24,471 bases of DNA from the NCBI GenBank assembly GCA_025964635.1, contig JAOPYP010000533.1, positions 1 to 24,471 on the forward strand, written 5' to 3'. This DNA comes from Actinomycetes bacterium (GTDB lineage: Bacteria; Actinomycetota; Actinomycetes; Streptosporangiales; Streptosporangiaceae). Numbering within the stretch: the first letter of the stretch is position 1; each line of letters opens with the position of its first letter. The notes beneath the pieces were generated by a model. The model had not been told where the DNA came from and made no database searches. It saw only the letters and a list, made by a program, of their open reading frames with translations. Positions 14,455 through 20,387 of this stretch are shown here, one piece after another. The translations under genes and the position numbers were made by a program.

Positions 14455-14771
14455 GACGCCTCCCCGCGGCCTCCGAGGGGCTGCCCTCCGAGGGGCTGGC
14501 CGTCTGGGGGTGGGGAGGCGGCCGGGCCGCCCCCGCCGTCAGGCGCCGGGCGCGCCACTCTCGTGGTGATCAGGTAGCAGATCGTGGTCAGCAGCGCGAC
14601 GACCGGTACCCAGAGCAGCTGGTACCAGTAGAAGAAGGGAAAGCTGCCGAGCTTGGGGCTGCTCCGCGCGTAGATCGGGACGATGAGCGTCCCGAGCACC
14701 GCGACTAACAGCAGGATCGTGACTAAGACCCAGGCGCCGGTGTGCGTGCGTGGGGGGCCGGAATGCGTCAT
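14451..14771 (-). CDS. DUF3311 small membrane protein, partner of the symporter
   Basis: A 106-residue protein with two predicted membrane helices (about residues 13-34 and 47-67), joined by a short loop containing GSFPFFYWYQLLWVP, the hallmark of DUF3311. Proteins of this family are almost always encoded next to SSS monocarboxylate symporters and probably stabilise or assist them; the precise role is unproven. The C-terminal tail is Gly/Pro-rich, with a small internal duplication (QPLGG twice). The ATG at 14771 has AGGGA (14785-14781 on the minus strand) upstream. The stop overlaps the symporter start by four bases, indicating translational coupling. Confidence 0.88.
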   Translation of the reverse strand: MTHSGPPRTHTGAWVLVTILLLVAVLGTLIVPIYARSSPKLGSFPFFYWYQLLWVPVVALLTTICYLITTRVARPAPDGGGGPAASPPPDGQPLGGQPLGGRGEAS

Positions 14772-14841
14772 CGCTTCGTCTCCCTAACGTGTGCTGTCGC
14801 GCGCCACCCGCCAGGCCACGGCGCGGGGCGGGGGGCGCGCG

Positions 14842-14857
14842 CGTGACTTATGTCACG
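14842..14857. promoter_or_regulatory. CRP-family binding site upstream of the mctP operon
   Basis: CGTGACTTATGTCACG is a palindrome of six-base arms around a four-base centre. It fits the CRP-type GTGA-N6-TCAC pattern and also the GTG-N6-GNCAC motif described for S. coelicolor Crp. It lies 71-86 bases before the DUF3311 start, in promoter position for the minus-strand operon. Confidence 0.6.
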
Positions 14858-14882
14858 TTGTTGACGTCTATGGTGCGATGAA

Positions 14883-14913
14883 CTGATCCAATCTGCAATG
14901 GTTTGCGGATCAG
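14883..14913. terminator. Inverted repeat at the 3' end of the DUF6314 gene
   Basis: CTGATCC (14883-14889) and GGATCAG (14907-14913) flank a 17-base centre and straddle the DUF6314 stop at 14910-14912. A weak terminator or an operator for the downstream mctP operon are both possible. Confidence 0.35.
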
Positions 14914-15347
14914 TGATCCCGGCGGATCAGGGTCGCGGTGGCGTCGTAGTCCTTGTCTGGCCCGTGTACCCGCCAGTGCTCTTCCATGACGTCCTCGCCG
15001 AGCACCAGGTAGGTGATCTCGTAGCGGTCCGCGCGGCACTGGTGGACCGCCGTGCAGTGGCCGGAACGCAGGTCAAGCCGGTAGAAGAGGTGGCCGTCCG
15101 CGAATCGCACCTCCACCGTGCCGTCCGGCAGGCCCTGGTAGCGGAGGGCGCGGGTAGCCGGGCCGGTGTGGGTCCCGAAGCGCAGTTCGCCGGTCTCCAG
15201 GTAACGCAGCGCCGCCCCGGGGCCGTCCGGGTCGCTGAGCACGGCCTGGCCGGCGAACCGTCCCTCCGTGCCGGAGCGGTGGTCGGTCAGCACCCGCTCG
15301 ATGCGCCAGTGCCCCGCCGCGAAGGCGAGCGTGTCGCGAACCCGCAT
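14910..15347 (-). CDS. DUF6314 family protein
   Basis: A soluble 145-residue protein without signal peptide or membrane segment. It begins with GHWRIERVLTDHRSGTEGRFAG and ends with HQCRADRYEITYLVLG, then EEHWRVHGPDKDY. The last block, with its W-x-V-x-GP-x-KDY and preceding H-x-C-x-x-D-x-Y pattern, is typical of DUF6314. The alternating hydrophobic pattern suggests a small beta-barrel, lipocalin-like fold that could bind a hydrophobic ligand; this is inference and no function is established. It is divergent from bioY (124-base gap) and lies 138 bases upstream of the mctP operon on the same strand. A promoter for mctP seems to lie between them, so co-transcription is uncertain. Confidence 0.75.
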   Translation of the reverse strand: MRVRDTLAFAAGHWRIERVLTDHRSGTEGRFAGQAVLSDPDGPGAALRYLETGELRFGTHTGPATRALRYQGLPDGTVEVRFADGHLFYRLDLRSGHCTAVHQCRADRYEITYLVLGEDVMEEHWRVHGPDKDYDATATLIRRDH

Positions 15348-15470
15348 AGTTCAGCATTGTGACGGCCGCCCGCCGGGTACCGGCCACCCGGTGCCTTGGA
15401 TGGTCCTGGCCGCCTTGGTATCGTCCCCCTCGGCTACCAGTATGTTTCCCCCGCCCTGAGGAGTCCCCCC

Positions 15471-16115
15471 ATGTCTGATGTGGCCGCGCTGCGCCAGCGT
15501 TCCCCTGTGGTGCTTGCCGACCTGCTGCCCGGCGCGCTGGTCCGGGACGCGATCCTGGTCGTCGGGGCGGCCGGCTTCGTCGGGCTGCTCGCCCAGATCT
15601 CGATCCACCTGTCCTTCACGCCCGTGCCCATCACCGGGCAGACCCTGGGCGTGCTGCTGGCGGGCACGGCGCTGGGCTGGCGGCGGGCGGGCGCCGCGCT
15701 GGCGCTCTACGCGGTGGCCGGGCTGGCCGGTGTGCCCTGGTTCGCGGGCCACGCCAGCGGCTATGTGGGAGCCTCGTTCGGCTACGTGCTCGGCTTCATC
15801 GCCGCGGCGATCCTGTGCGGCTACCTGGCCCAGCGCGGCGCGGACCGCTCGGTGCTGCGGTCGGTCCCGGTCATGATCGCCGGCGAGGTGGTCATCTACG
15901 CGTTCGGGGTGACCTGGCTGGCGCTGAGCCTGCACCTGAGCGCCTCAACCGCGATTTCCGAGGGGTTCACCCCGTTCGTGGCGGGCGACGCCATCAAGGC
16001 GGCCATCGCCGCGGGGCTGCTGCCGGCGGCCTGGTGGCTGACCGGCTACCGCCGCAGCCGGCCCGCCGGCGAAGCCGGCTCAGGTGACCGGGACGGCGAA
16101 GCCGGGGTGAGCTGA
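15471..16115 (+). CDS. bioY: Biotin transporter BioY
   Basis: BioY is the membrane substrate-binding S component for biotin, working alone or with ECF energising subunits. The 214-residue protein has about six membrane helices. It carries the family signatures FTPVPITGQTLGVLLAG near residue 45 and GYVLGFIAAAILCGYLAQRG, then the late FVAGDAIKAAIAAGLLP stretch. The ATG at 15471 is chosen because GAGGAG (15458-15463) lies seven bases upstream; the open frame extends further up without support. No BioM/BioN genes are adjacent. The C-terminal 20 or so residues are a repeat-derived tail (RRSRPAGEAGSGDRDGEAG) that is the start of the 29-bp tandem array. Biotin supply fits the biotin carboxylase/carrier pair 5 kb upstream. 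Confidence 0.93.
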   Translation: MSDVAALRQRSPVVLADLLPGALVRDAILVVGAAGFVGLLAQISIHLSFTPVPITGQTLGVLLAGTALGWRRAGAALALYAVAGLAGVPWFAGHASGYVGASFGYVLGFIAAAILCGYLAQRGADRSVLRSVPVMIAGEVVIYAFGVTWLALSLHLSASTAISEGFTPFVAGDAIKAAIAAGLLPAAWWLTGYRRSRPAGEAGSGDRDGEAGVS

Positions 16116-16197
16116 CCGGCTACCGGCGAAGCCGGCTGAGCTGACCGGCTATCGGCGAAGCCGGCTGAGCTGACCGGCTAGCGGCGAAGCCGGGTGA
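16111..16197. repeat. 29-bp tandem repeat array at the bioY/dasR-like convergence
   Basis: Three contiguous units (16111-16139, 16140-16168, 16169-16197) are almost identical, each containing CCGGC-GAA-GCCGG-like hairpins. Two degraded copies precede them within the bioY tail (about 16038-16110). The third unit runs over the last codons and stop (16178-16180) of the GntR gene. There are no spacers, so this is not a CRISPR array. It probably also acts as the bidirectional terminator. Confidence 0.85.
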
Positions 16198-16936
16198 CCA
16201 GCTTGTAGCGGTCGCCCCGGTACTTGGACTGGGCCCACTCGACGGTCTCGGCCGAGGCGTCGAACGCCTGCCGGGACAGCAGCAGCAGGGGCATGCCGAC
16301 GTCGACCCCGAGCAGCCGGGCGTCCTTGGGGTCGGCCAGCACGGTCTCGATGGTCTCCACCGCCTCGGTGAGCTGGACCCCGTAGGCCGAGGCCAGCGCC
16401 TCGTACAGGGACGCGTAGCGCTCGAGGTTCCGGCGCAGCCCGGGGAACCGGCGGGCGGGCAGGTGCGAGGTGTCGGTCGACATGGGCTCCCCGTCGGCCA
16501 GCCGCAGCCGGTGGATGCGGAGCACCCGGCTGCCCGCCGGGATGGCCAGCAGCTCGGAGAGCTGCGCGTCGGCGGGCACGTAACTGGTGTCCAGGATCCT
16601 GGTCTGCGGGTGCAGCCCGTGCGCCCGCATCCCCTGCGTGTAGCTGGCCAGCTCGAGGAGCTGCGCGACCTTCGGCTTGGCCACGAACGTGCCCTTGCCC
16701 TGCATGCGCAGCAGCCGGCCTTCCACCACGAGCTCGGCCAGGGCCTGGCGCACCGTGGTCCGTGACGTCCCGTACTGCTGGGCGAGTTCCCGTTCCGGCG
16801 GGACCGGGCTGCCCGGCGCGAGAGTCTGGGTCAGCTCGAGCAGTTGGCGCTTGACCGTGTAGTACTTCGGGATGCGGGGCGGCGTCGGGCCCGGCGGTGC
16901 CGGCTCGCCGTCGCGGATGGCGGGGGAGGCTGTCAC
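16178..16936 (-). CDS. dasR: GntR/HutC-family transcriptional regulator, DasR-like
   Basis: The protein (252 residues from the GTG at 16936) has an N-terminal winged helix-turn-helix with VPPERELAQQYGTSRTTVRQALAELV and a GRLLRMQGKGTFVAKPKV wing. A UTRA effector domain follows (about 90-250) with RVLRIHRLRLADGEPM and LSRQAFDASAETVEWAQSKYRGDRYK. Much of this is close to my recollection of S. coelicolor DasR, which senses glucosamine-6-phosphate and controls chitin/GlcNAc use and development. ORF-wise the frame extends to an ATG at 16972, but GGAAGGAA (16943-16950) six bases before the GTG favours 16936. No DasR box (TGGTCTAGACCA-like) was spotted in the window. The usual dasABC or nag neighbours are absent, so a paralogue with another ligand is possible. 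It is divergent from pdtaS. Confidence 0.85.
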   Translation of the reverse strand: MTASPAIRDGEPAPPGPTPPRIPKYYTVKRQLLELTQTLAPGSPVPPERELAQQYGTSRTTVRQALAELVVEGRLLRMQGKGTFVAKPKVAQLLELASYTQGMRAHGLHPQTRILDTSYVPADAQLSELLAIPAGSRVLRIHRLRLADGEPMSTDTSHLPARRFPGLRRNLERYASLYEALASAYGVQLTEAVETIETVLADPKDARLLGVDVGMPLLLLSRQAFDASAETVEWAQSKYRGDRYKLVTRLRR

Positions 16937-17037
16937 GGTCACTTCCTTCCGGAGCAACTGCGTTCCGGACATGATCTCTCATCGCGGCCCGGGACCGCCT
17001 CCCCGGGCTCAGGCGACAGGCCCGTCAGGTGGCCCGG

Positions 17038-18594
17038 ATGAGCGATGATGGCAGGGTGCCCACGCTCAACGACCTCGCCCGCCGCCATACCGCGCTGACG
17101 TCGGCCGACATCGACTGGCTGCACGCGCTGGTGTCCGACTGGCAGCTGCTGGCCGACCTTTCGTTCGCTGACCTGGTGCTGTGGGCGCCGCTCCAGGACG
17201 CCTCCGGCTGGGTGGTGCTGGCCCAGATGCGCCCGACGACCGGGCCGACCACGTTCCACGACGACGCGGTGGGCTCGTTCGCGCCGACCGGGGCCCGGCC
17301 GTTCCTCGAATCGGCCCAGCGGGAGCGGCGGATCTGCCGGGAAGGGGACCCGGAGTGGACCCGCGGCGTGCCGGTCCGCCGGGAATCGATCCCGGTGACC
17401 CGGGAGGGCCAGGTCATCGCGGTCATCGAGCGCAGCACGAACCTGAGCTCGGCGCGGACGCCGAGCCGCCTGGAGCTGACCTACCTCAAGGGCGCGGACG
17501 ACCTGGCGCAGATGGTGGCCTCCGGCATGTTCCCCTGGCCGGGCCAGCAGCCCGCGCTGGTCCGCTCGCCGCGGGTCGGGGACGGCCTGCTCCGGCTCGG
17601 CCGGTCCGGCAAGGTCAGCTACGCCAGCCCCAACGCCCTGTCCGCCTACCGCAGGCTCGGCCTGGCCGCCGACCTGGTCGGGGCCGAACTGGGCCCACTG
17701 ACCGCCCGGCTGTGCGCCCCGGGCCGGCCCACCGACGACTCGCTCATGGTCACCGCCAGCGGACGTGCGCCGCGGGAGACGGAGGTGGAGGGGAACGGGT
17801 CGGTGGTCCAGCTGCGGGCCATCCCGCTCGTGGTCAACGGGCTGCGGACCGGTGCGCTGGTGCTGGTCCGCGACGTGACCGAGCTGCGGCACCGCGAGCG
17901 CGAGCTGATGACCAAGGACGCTACCATCCGGGAGATCCACCACCGGGTGAAGAACAACCTGCAGACCGTGGCCGCGCTGCTCCGGCTCCAGTCGCGGCGC
18001 CTGGACGAGCCGAAGGCGCGGGCGGCACTGGACGAGGCGGTGCGCCGGGTCGGGTCCATCGCGACCGTGCACGAGACGCTCTCGCACGCTCCCGAGGAGA
18101 TCGTGAATTTCGACGACGTCGCGGAGCGGGTCGCGGCGATGGCGGGGGAGGTGTCCGCGGCCGAGGCGCGGGTCAAGCCGGTGCTGCTCGGCCGGTTCGG
18201 GCTGCTGCCCTCCGCGGTGGCCACCCCGCTGGCCCTGGTCCTGGCTGAGCTGCTGCAGAACGCCCTGCAGCACGGCCTGGCCCAGTGCCCGGACGCCGGG
18301 CTGGACGGGCACCTCGAGGTGTGCGTGGACCGCAGCCAGGAACGGCTGACGGTCATTGTGCAGGATAATGGCGTCGGATTGCCGCGGGAATTCGATCTGG
18401 ATTCGACCACGAGCCTCGGCTTGCAGATCGTCCGGACGCTCGTGGTGTCGGAGCTGGGCGGCCGGCTGGAAGTCAAGCCGCGGGCGGGCGGCGGCACCAA
18501 GGCCGTCGTGGACCTGCCGCTGGACGCGGGCGCGGCGTTATCGGCGCGCGCGGCCCCGATACGGCCGCCGGGGCCCGCGGAGCCGCCGGGATAA
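17038..18594 (+). CDS. pdtaS: PdtaS-type sensor histidine kinase
   Basis: A soluble sensor kinase of the HisKA_2 class. In mycobacteria PdtaS phosphorylates the ANTAR antiterminator PdtaR. The 518-residue protein has an N-terminal GAF-like domain (starting DWQLLADLSFADLVLW) and a PAS domain (about 185-280, with GKVSYASPNALSAYRRLGL). A phospho-acceptor helix KDATIREIHHRVKNNLQTVAALLRLQ follows, with HHRVKNN at 301-307. The ATPase domain has Asn408 in ELLQNALQHG, DNGVGLP (443-449) and SLGLQIVRTLV. No membrane segment is present. ATG 17038 follows CAGGTGG (17026-17032). No response regulator gene is in the window; pdtaR is also unlinked in M. tuberculosis. A terminator follows. Identity is strong. 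Confidence 0.93.
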   Translation: MSDDGRVPTLNDLARRHTALTSADIDWLHALVSDWQLLADLSFADLVLWAPLQDASGWVVLAQMRPTTGPTTFHDDAVGSFAPTGARPFLESAQRERRICREGDPEWTRGVPVRRESIPVTREGQVIAVIERSTNLSSARTPSRLELTYLKGADDLAQMVASGMFPWPGQQPALVRSPRVGDGLLRLGRSGKVSYASPNALSAYRRLGLAADLVGAELGPLTARLCAPGRPTDDSLMVTASGRAPRETEVEGNGSVVQLRAIPLVVNGLRTGALVLVRDVTELRHRERELMTKDATIREIHHRVKNNLQTVAALLRLQSRRLDEPKARAALDEAVRRVGSIATVHETLSHAPEEIVNFDDVAERVAAMAGEVSAAEARVKPVLLGRFGLLPSAVATPLALVLAELLQNALQHGLAQCPDAGLDGHLEVCVDRSQERLTVIVQDNGVGLPREFDLDSTTSLGLQIVRTLVVSELGGRLEVKPRAGGGTKAVVDLPLDAGAALSARAAPIRPPGPAEPPG

Positions 18595-18601
18595 AACCCG
18601 T

Positions 18602-18633
18602 GCCGCCCGCGGGACGCGCCGCCCGCGGGACGC
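18602..18633. repeat. Exact 16-bp tandem duplication after pdtaS
   Basis: GCCGCCCGCGGGACGC is present twice in tandem (18602-18617, 18618-18633), between the pdtaS stop and its terminator. It is non-coding. Confidence 0.85.
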
Positions 18634-18644
18634 CCCGCGAGAGC

Positions 18645-18673
18645 GGCCACCGCCCGGCCTGCGGGCGGTGGCC
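18645..18673 (+). terminator. Terminator hairpin of pdtaS
   Basis: GGCCACCGCCCG (18645-18656) and CGGGCGGTGGCC (18662-18673) form a perfect 12-bp stem with a five-base loop, followed by CTGTTGCTCC. It lies 50 bases past the pdtaS stop and could also serve whiB1 from the other side. Confidence 0.8.
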
Positions 18674-18739
18674 CTGTTGCTCCGGCCCTTAATGCTGCGG
18701 CCGCGCTCAGCGATCGCCAAGCACGGGGGCGCGCCACGC

Positions 18740-18994
18740 TCACGCGTGGGCGCGCGCCCGGAACCGGCTGGCCCGCCGCTTGAGGGCGCGCCGCTCGTCT
18801 TCGCTCATGCCGCCCCACACCCCGGCGTCCTGGCCGCTTTCGAGCGCCCACTGCAGGCAGAGCTCGATCGCTGGGCATCGGCGGCATACCTGCTTGGCCT
18901 CGTCGATCTGGAGTAGCGCGGGCCCGGTGTTGCCGATCGGGAAAAACAGCTCCGGGTCCACGTCACGGCAGGCGGCGTCATGGCGCCAGTCCAT
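18740..18994 (-). CDS. whiB1: WhiB1-type iron-sulfur transcription regulator
   Basis: WhiB-like (Wbl) proteins bind a [4Fe-4S] cluster, often NO-sensitive, and act with the primary sigma factor. The 84-residue product from ATG 18994 carries the four cluster cysteines Cys9, Cys37, Cys40 and Cys46, the GVWGGMSEDERR turn, and a basic C terminus (RRALKRRASRFRARAH) for DNA contact. It matches my recollection of M. tuberculosis WhiB1 over nearly its whole length, including MDWRH and DPELFFPIGN-GPA. The second Met is chosen because AAGGAGGAG (19003-19011) sits eight bases upstream; the GTG at 19003 overlaps that site. The gene is convergent with pdtaS, as in mycobacteria. WhiB1 is essential there and its promoter is CRP-controlled; a CRP-like site is present here too. 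Confidence 0.95.
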   Translation of the reverse strand: MDWRHDAACRDVDPELFFPIGNTGPALLQIDEAKQVCRRCPAIELCLQWALESGQDAGVWGGMSEDERRALKRRASRFRARAHA

Positions 18995-19055
18995 GCGGTC
19001 CACTCCTCCTTGGCGGCCGGGCCGAGGCCCGGGGTGGTGACCGTGCTCGCGAGCT

Positions 19056-19071
19056 TGTGAACGAATTCACG
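19056..19071. promoter_or_regulatory. CRP-family binding site upstream of whiB1
   Basis: TGTGAACGAATTCACG fits the classical CRP consensus TGTGA-N6-TCACA at all but the last base. It begins 61 bases before the whiB1 ATG. In M. tuberculosis, CRP (Rv3676) is known to bind and control the whiB1 promoter. Confidence 0.65.
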
Positions 19072-19086
19072 AGCCAGGTCGTATGT

Positions 19087-19107
19087 CGGGAAGCGTGTAG
19101 CTTCCCG
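19087..19107. repeat. Perfect 8-bp inverted repeat in the whiB1 leader region
   Basis: CGGGAAGC (19087-19094), five-base loop GTGTA, GCTTCCCG (19100-19107). It could form a leader hairpin or an operator upstream of the CRP-like site; the role is unknown. Confidence 0.6.
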
Positions 19108-19339
19108 GGGTTTGTACTGTCACTCATCCATTCGAGCCAGCGGTCCCCGCTGGACTCAGGTCCGAGGTCCTGGAATCGTGACACTGACACCAGGGCCCGC
19201 CCGATGGCCGCGCATGGCGCCGCTCACCCGAACCGGGTTCTAGCCTGTCAAGCGGCTGAATCAAACGCAAGACTATTCGCGCAAGGTTCAGAGCGATTTC
19301 GGTGTCTGATACGTCACAGCGTGACTTGTTCCGGGCTTG

Positions 19340-20356
19340 TCAGGCAATTACCCGCAGAGCCCGCGGAACCGCGCGAAACGTGACACTCTCATGCTCGCCG
19401 ACGTACTCCCCGTCCACCTGGAGCGCGACCGGGTGGTCTGACCGCAGGGTGAAGCCGGGCTGATCGTGCAGGCTGACCACGTGCCGGCCCCGGGGCGGCT
19501 CGCTGCGCTGGGCAAACATCTGCCGCAGCGCGTTCAAGGTGGCTATCGTCCCCATCCGGCGGAGCGCGAAGATGTCGAGCCCGGTATCGAAGCCCGCACC
19601 CGGGCTGGGATTGACCGGCCGGGGACCCAGGTAGGTCCACGGTGATGTGTTCGAGATAATGCCCAGGAACAGGGGCCCGATCGGGGATTGGCCCTCGCGT
19701 TCCAGGGTGAGCGCGGGGTGACGGCGGTCGGTGACCGCATAGAACTGGCGCAGCGCGGTCCGCAGGTACAGGCCCGGGGTCAGCGTCCGGCCGTGCTCCC
19801 GCAGTTCCTCGATCACCCGCACCACCTCCGCATCCAGGCCGAGCCCGGCGTTGAAGGTGAAGTAGCGGTGCCTGCCTCCGGCCAGGGTGGCCCCGCCTGG
19901 GGTGGCCTCGTCGGGGGTGGCCTCGTCCGGGGCGGGCCCGCCCGCGGTGGCCGCGCCCGGGGTCGCACAGCCCAGGCCGACGCGGCGGTCGCGGCCCGCC
20001 CGCAGCGCCTCGAGGATCCGCCCGGTTGCGTCGACCGGGTCGGCGGGCAATCCCAGCGCCCGGGTGAACACGTTCGCGTTACCGCCCGGGACGGGGGCGA
20101 AGGCCGGGTCTGTCCCAGGCCGCCAGCCGCGCAGCAGGCCGTTGACGGCCTCGTTGACCGTGCCGTCCCCGCCGAGCGTCAGAATGAGCTGGAAGCCGTC
20201 TGAGGCGGCCTGGCGCGCCAGGGTGCCCGCATGGCCCCGGTAGCGTGTTTCCACGACTTCCAGATCCATCTGGGATGCGAGAGCATGCGTGATGACGTCC
20301 CGGCGCAACTGGGTGGTGGCCGTGGCGTGCGGGTTGACGATCAGGAGCGCGGGCAC
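19340..20356 (-). CDS. Diacylglycerol kinase/lipid kinase family protein
   Basis: A 338-residue member of the DAGK catalytic-domain (YegS/BmrU) family, which phosphorylates diacylglycerol or related lipids using ATP. The N-terminal domain has ALLIVNPHATATTQLR and the nucleotide-binding LILTLGGDGTVNEAVNGLL (GGDGT at 62-66), followed by PVPGGNANVFTRALGLP. The C-terminal beta-rich domain contains YFTFNAGLGLDAEVV, then the late VALQVDGEYVGEHESVTF. Residues about 132-160 are a low-complexity insert (ATPDEATPGGAT) made of short direct repeats. The start is a GTG at 20356 with a weak ribosome-binding site. The small membrane protein gene starts 31 bases away on the other strand. The position corresponds to Rv3218 of M. 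tuberculosis. Confidence 0.9.
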   Translation of the reverse strand: MPALLIVNPHATATTQLRRDVITHALASQMDLEVVETRYRGHAGTLARQAASDGFQLILTLGGDGTVNEAVNGLLRGWRPGTDPAFAPVPGGNANVFTRALGLPADPVDATGRILEALRAGRDRRVGLGCATPGAATAGGPAPDEATPDEATPGGATLAGGRHRYFTFNAGLGLDAEVVRVIEELREHGRTLTPGLYLRTALRQFYAVTDRRHPALTLEREGQSPIGPLFLGIISNTSPWTYLGPRPVNPSPGAGFDTGLDIFALRRMGTIATLNALRQMFAQRSEPPRGRHVVSLHDQPGFTLRSDHPVALQVDGEYVGEHESVTFRAVPRALRVIA

Positions 20357-20357
20357 G

Positions 20358-20382
20358 GGCTCAGGTTAGCGACGAGGGGTAC
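20358..20382 (+). promoter_or_regulatory. Possible SigF/SigB-type promoter
   Basis: GGCT (20358-20361), 15 bases, GGGTAC (20377-20382) fits the Streptomyces SigB-type consensus GNNT-N14-16-GGGTAC. Transcription would start at about the ATG (20388), giving a leaderless message. The short consensus makes a chance match possible. Confidence 0.35.
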
Positions 20383-20387
20383 GGGAG

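Larger units (their letters stand above)
18995..19339. other. whiB1 upstream region
   Basis: 345 bases between the lipid kinase stop and whiB1, without a convincing gene. It carries the whiB1 leader and promoter (minus strand): a CRP-like site at 19056-19071, a perfect 8-bp inverted repeat CGGGAAGC/GCTTCCCG at 19087-19107, and a second palindrome GTCAC-AGC-GTGAC at 19313-19325. The composition is AT-richer than the surrounding genes, as expected for a long regulatory region. Confidence 0.6.

Noticed and set aside
12733..14577. 614-codon plus-strand frame opposite the symporter
   Set aside because: Low-complexity Asp/His/Gln/Gly-rich translation; the opposite strand encodes a clear SSS transporter.
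15375..15380. GGGTAC upstream of bioY as a SigF-type -10 element
   Set aside because: No GNNT element lies 14-16 bases upstream, so the promoter consensus is not met.
16111..16197. CRISPR-like repeat array
   Set aside because: Units are directly contiguous with no spacers and extend from a coding tail; this is a simple tandem repeat.
19172..19200. GGAAT near 19172 as a second SigR promoter
   Set aside because: No GTT occurs 18-19 bases downstream, and no plus-strand gene follows.
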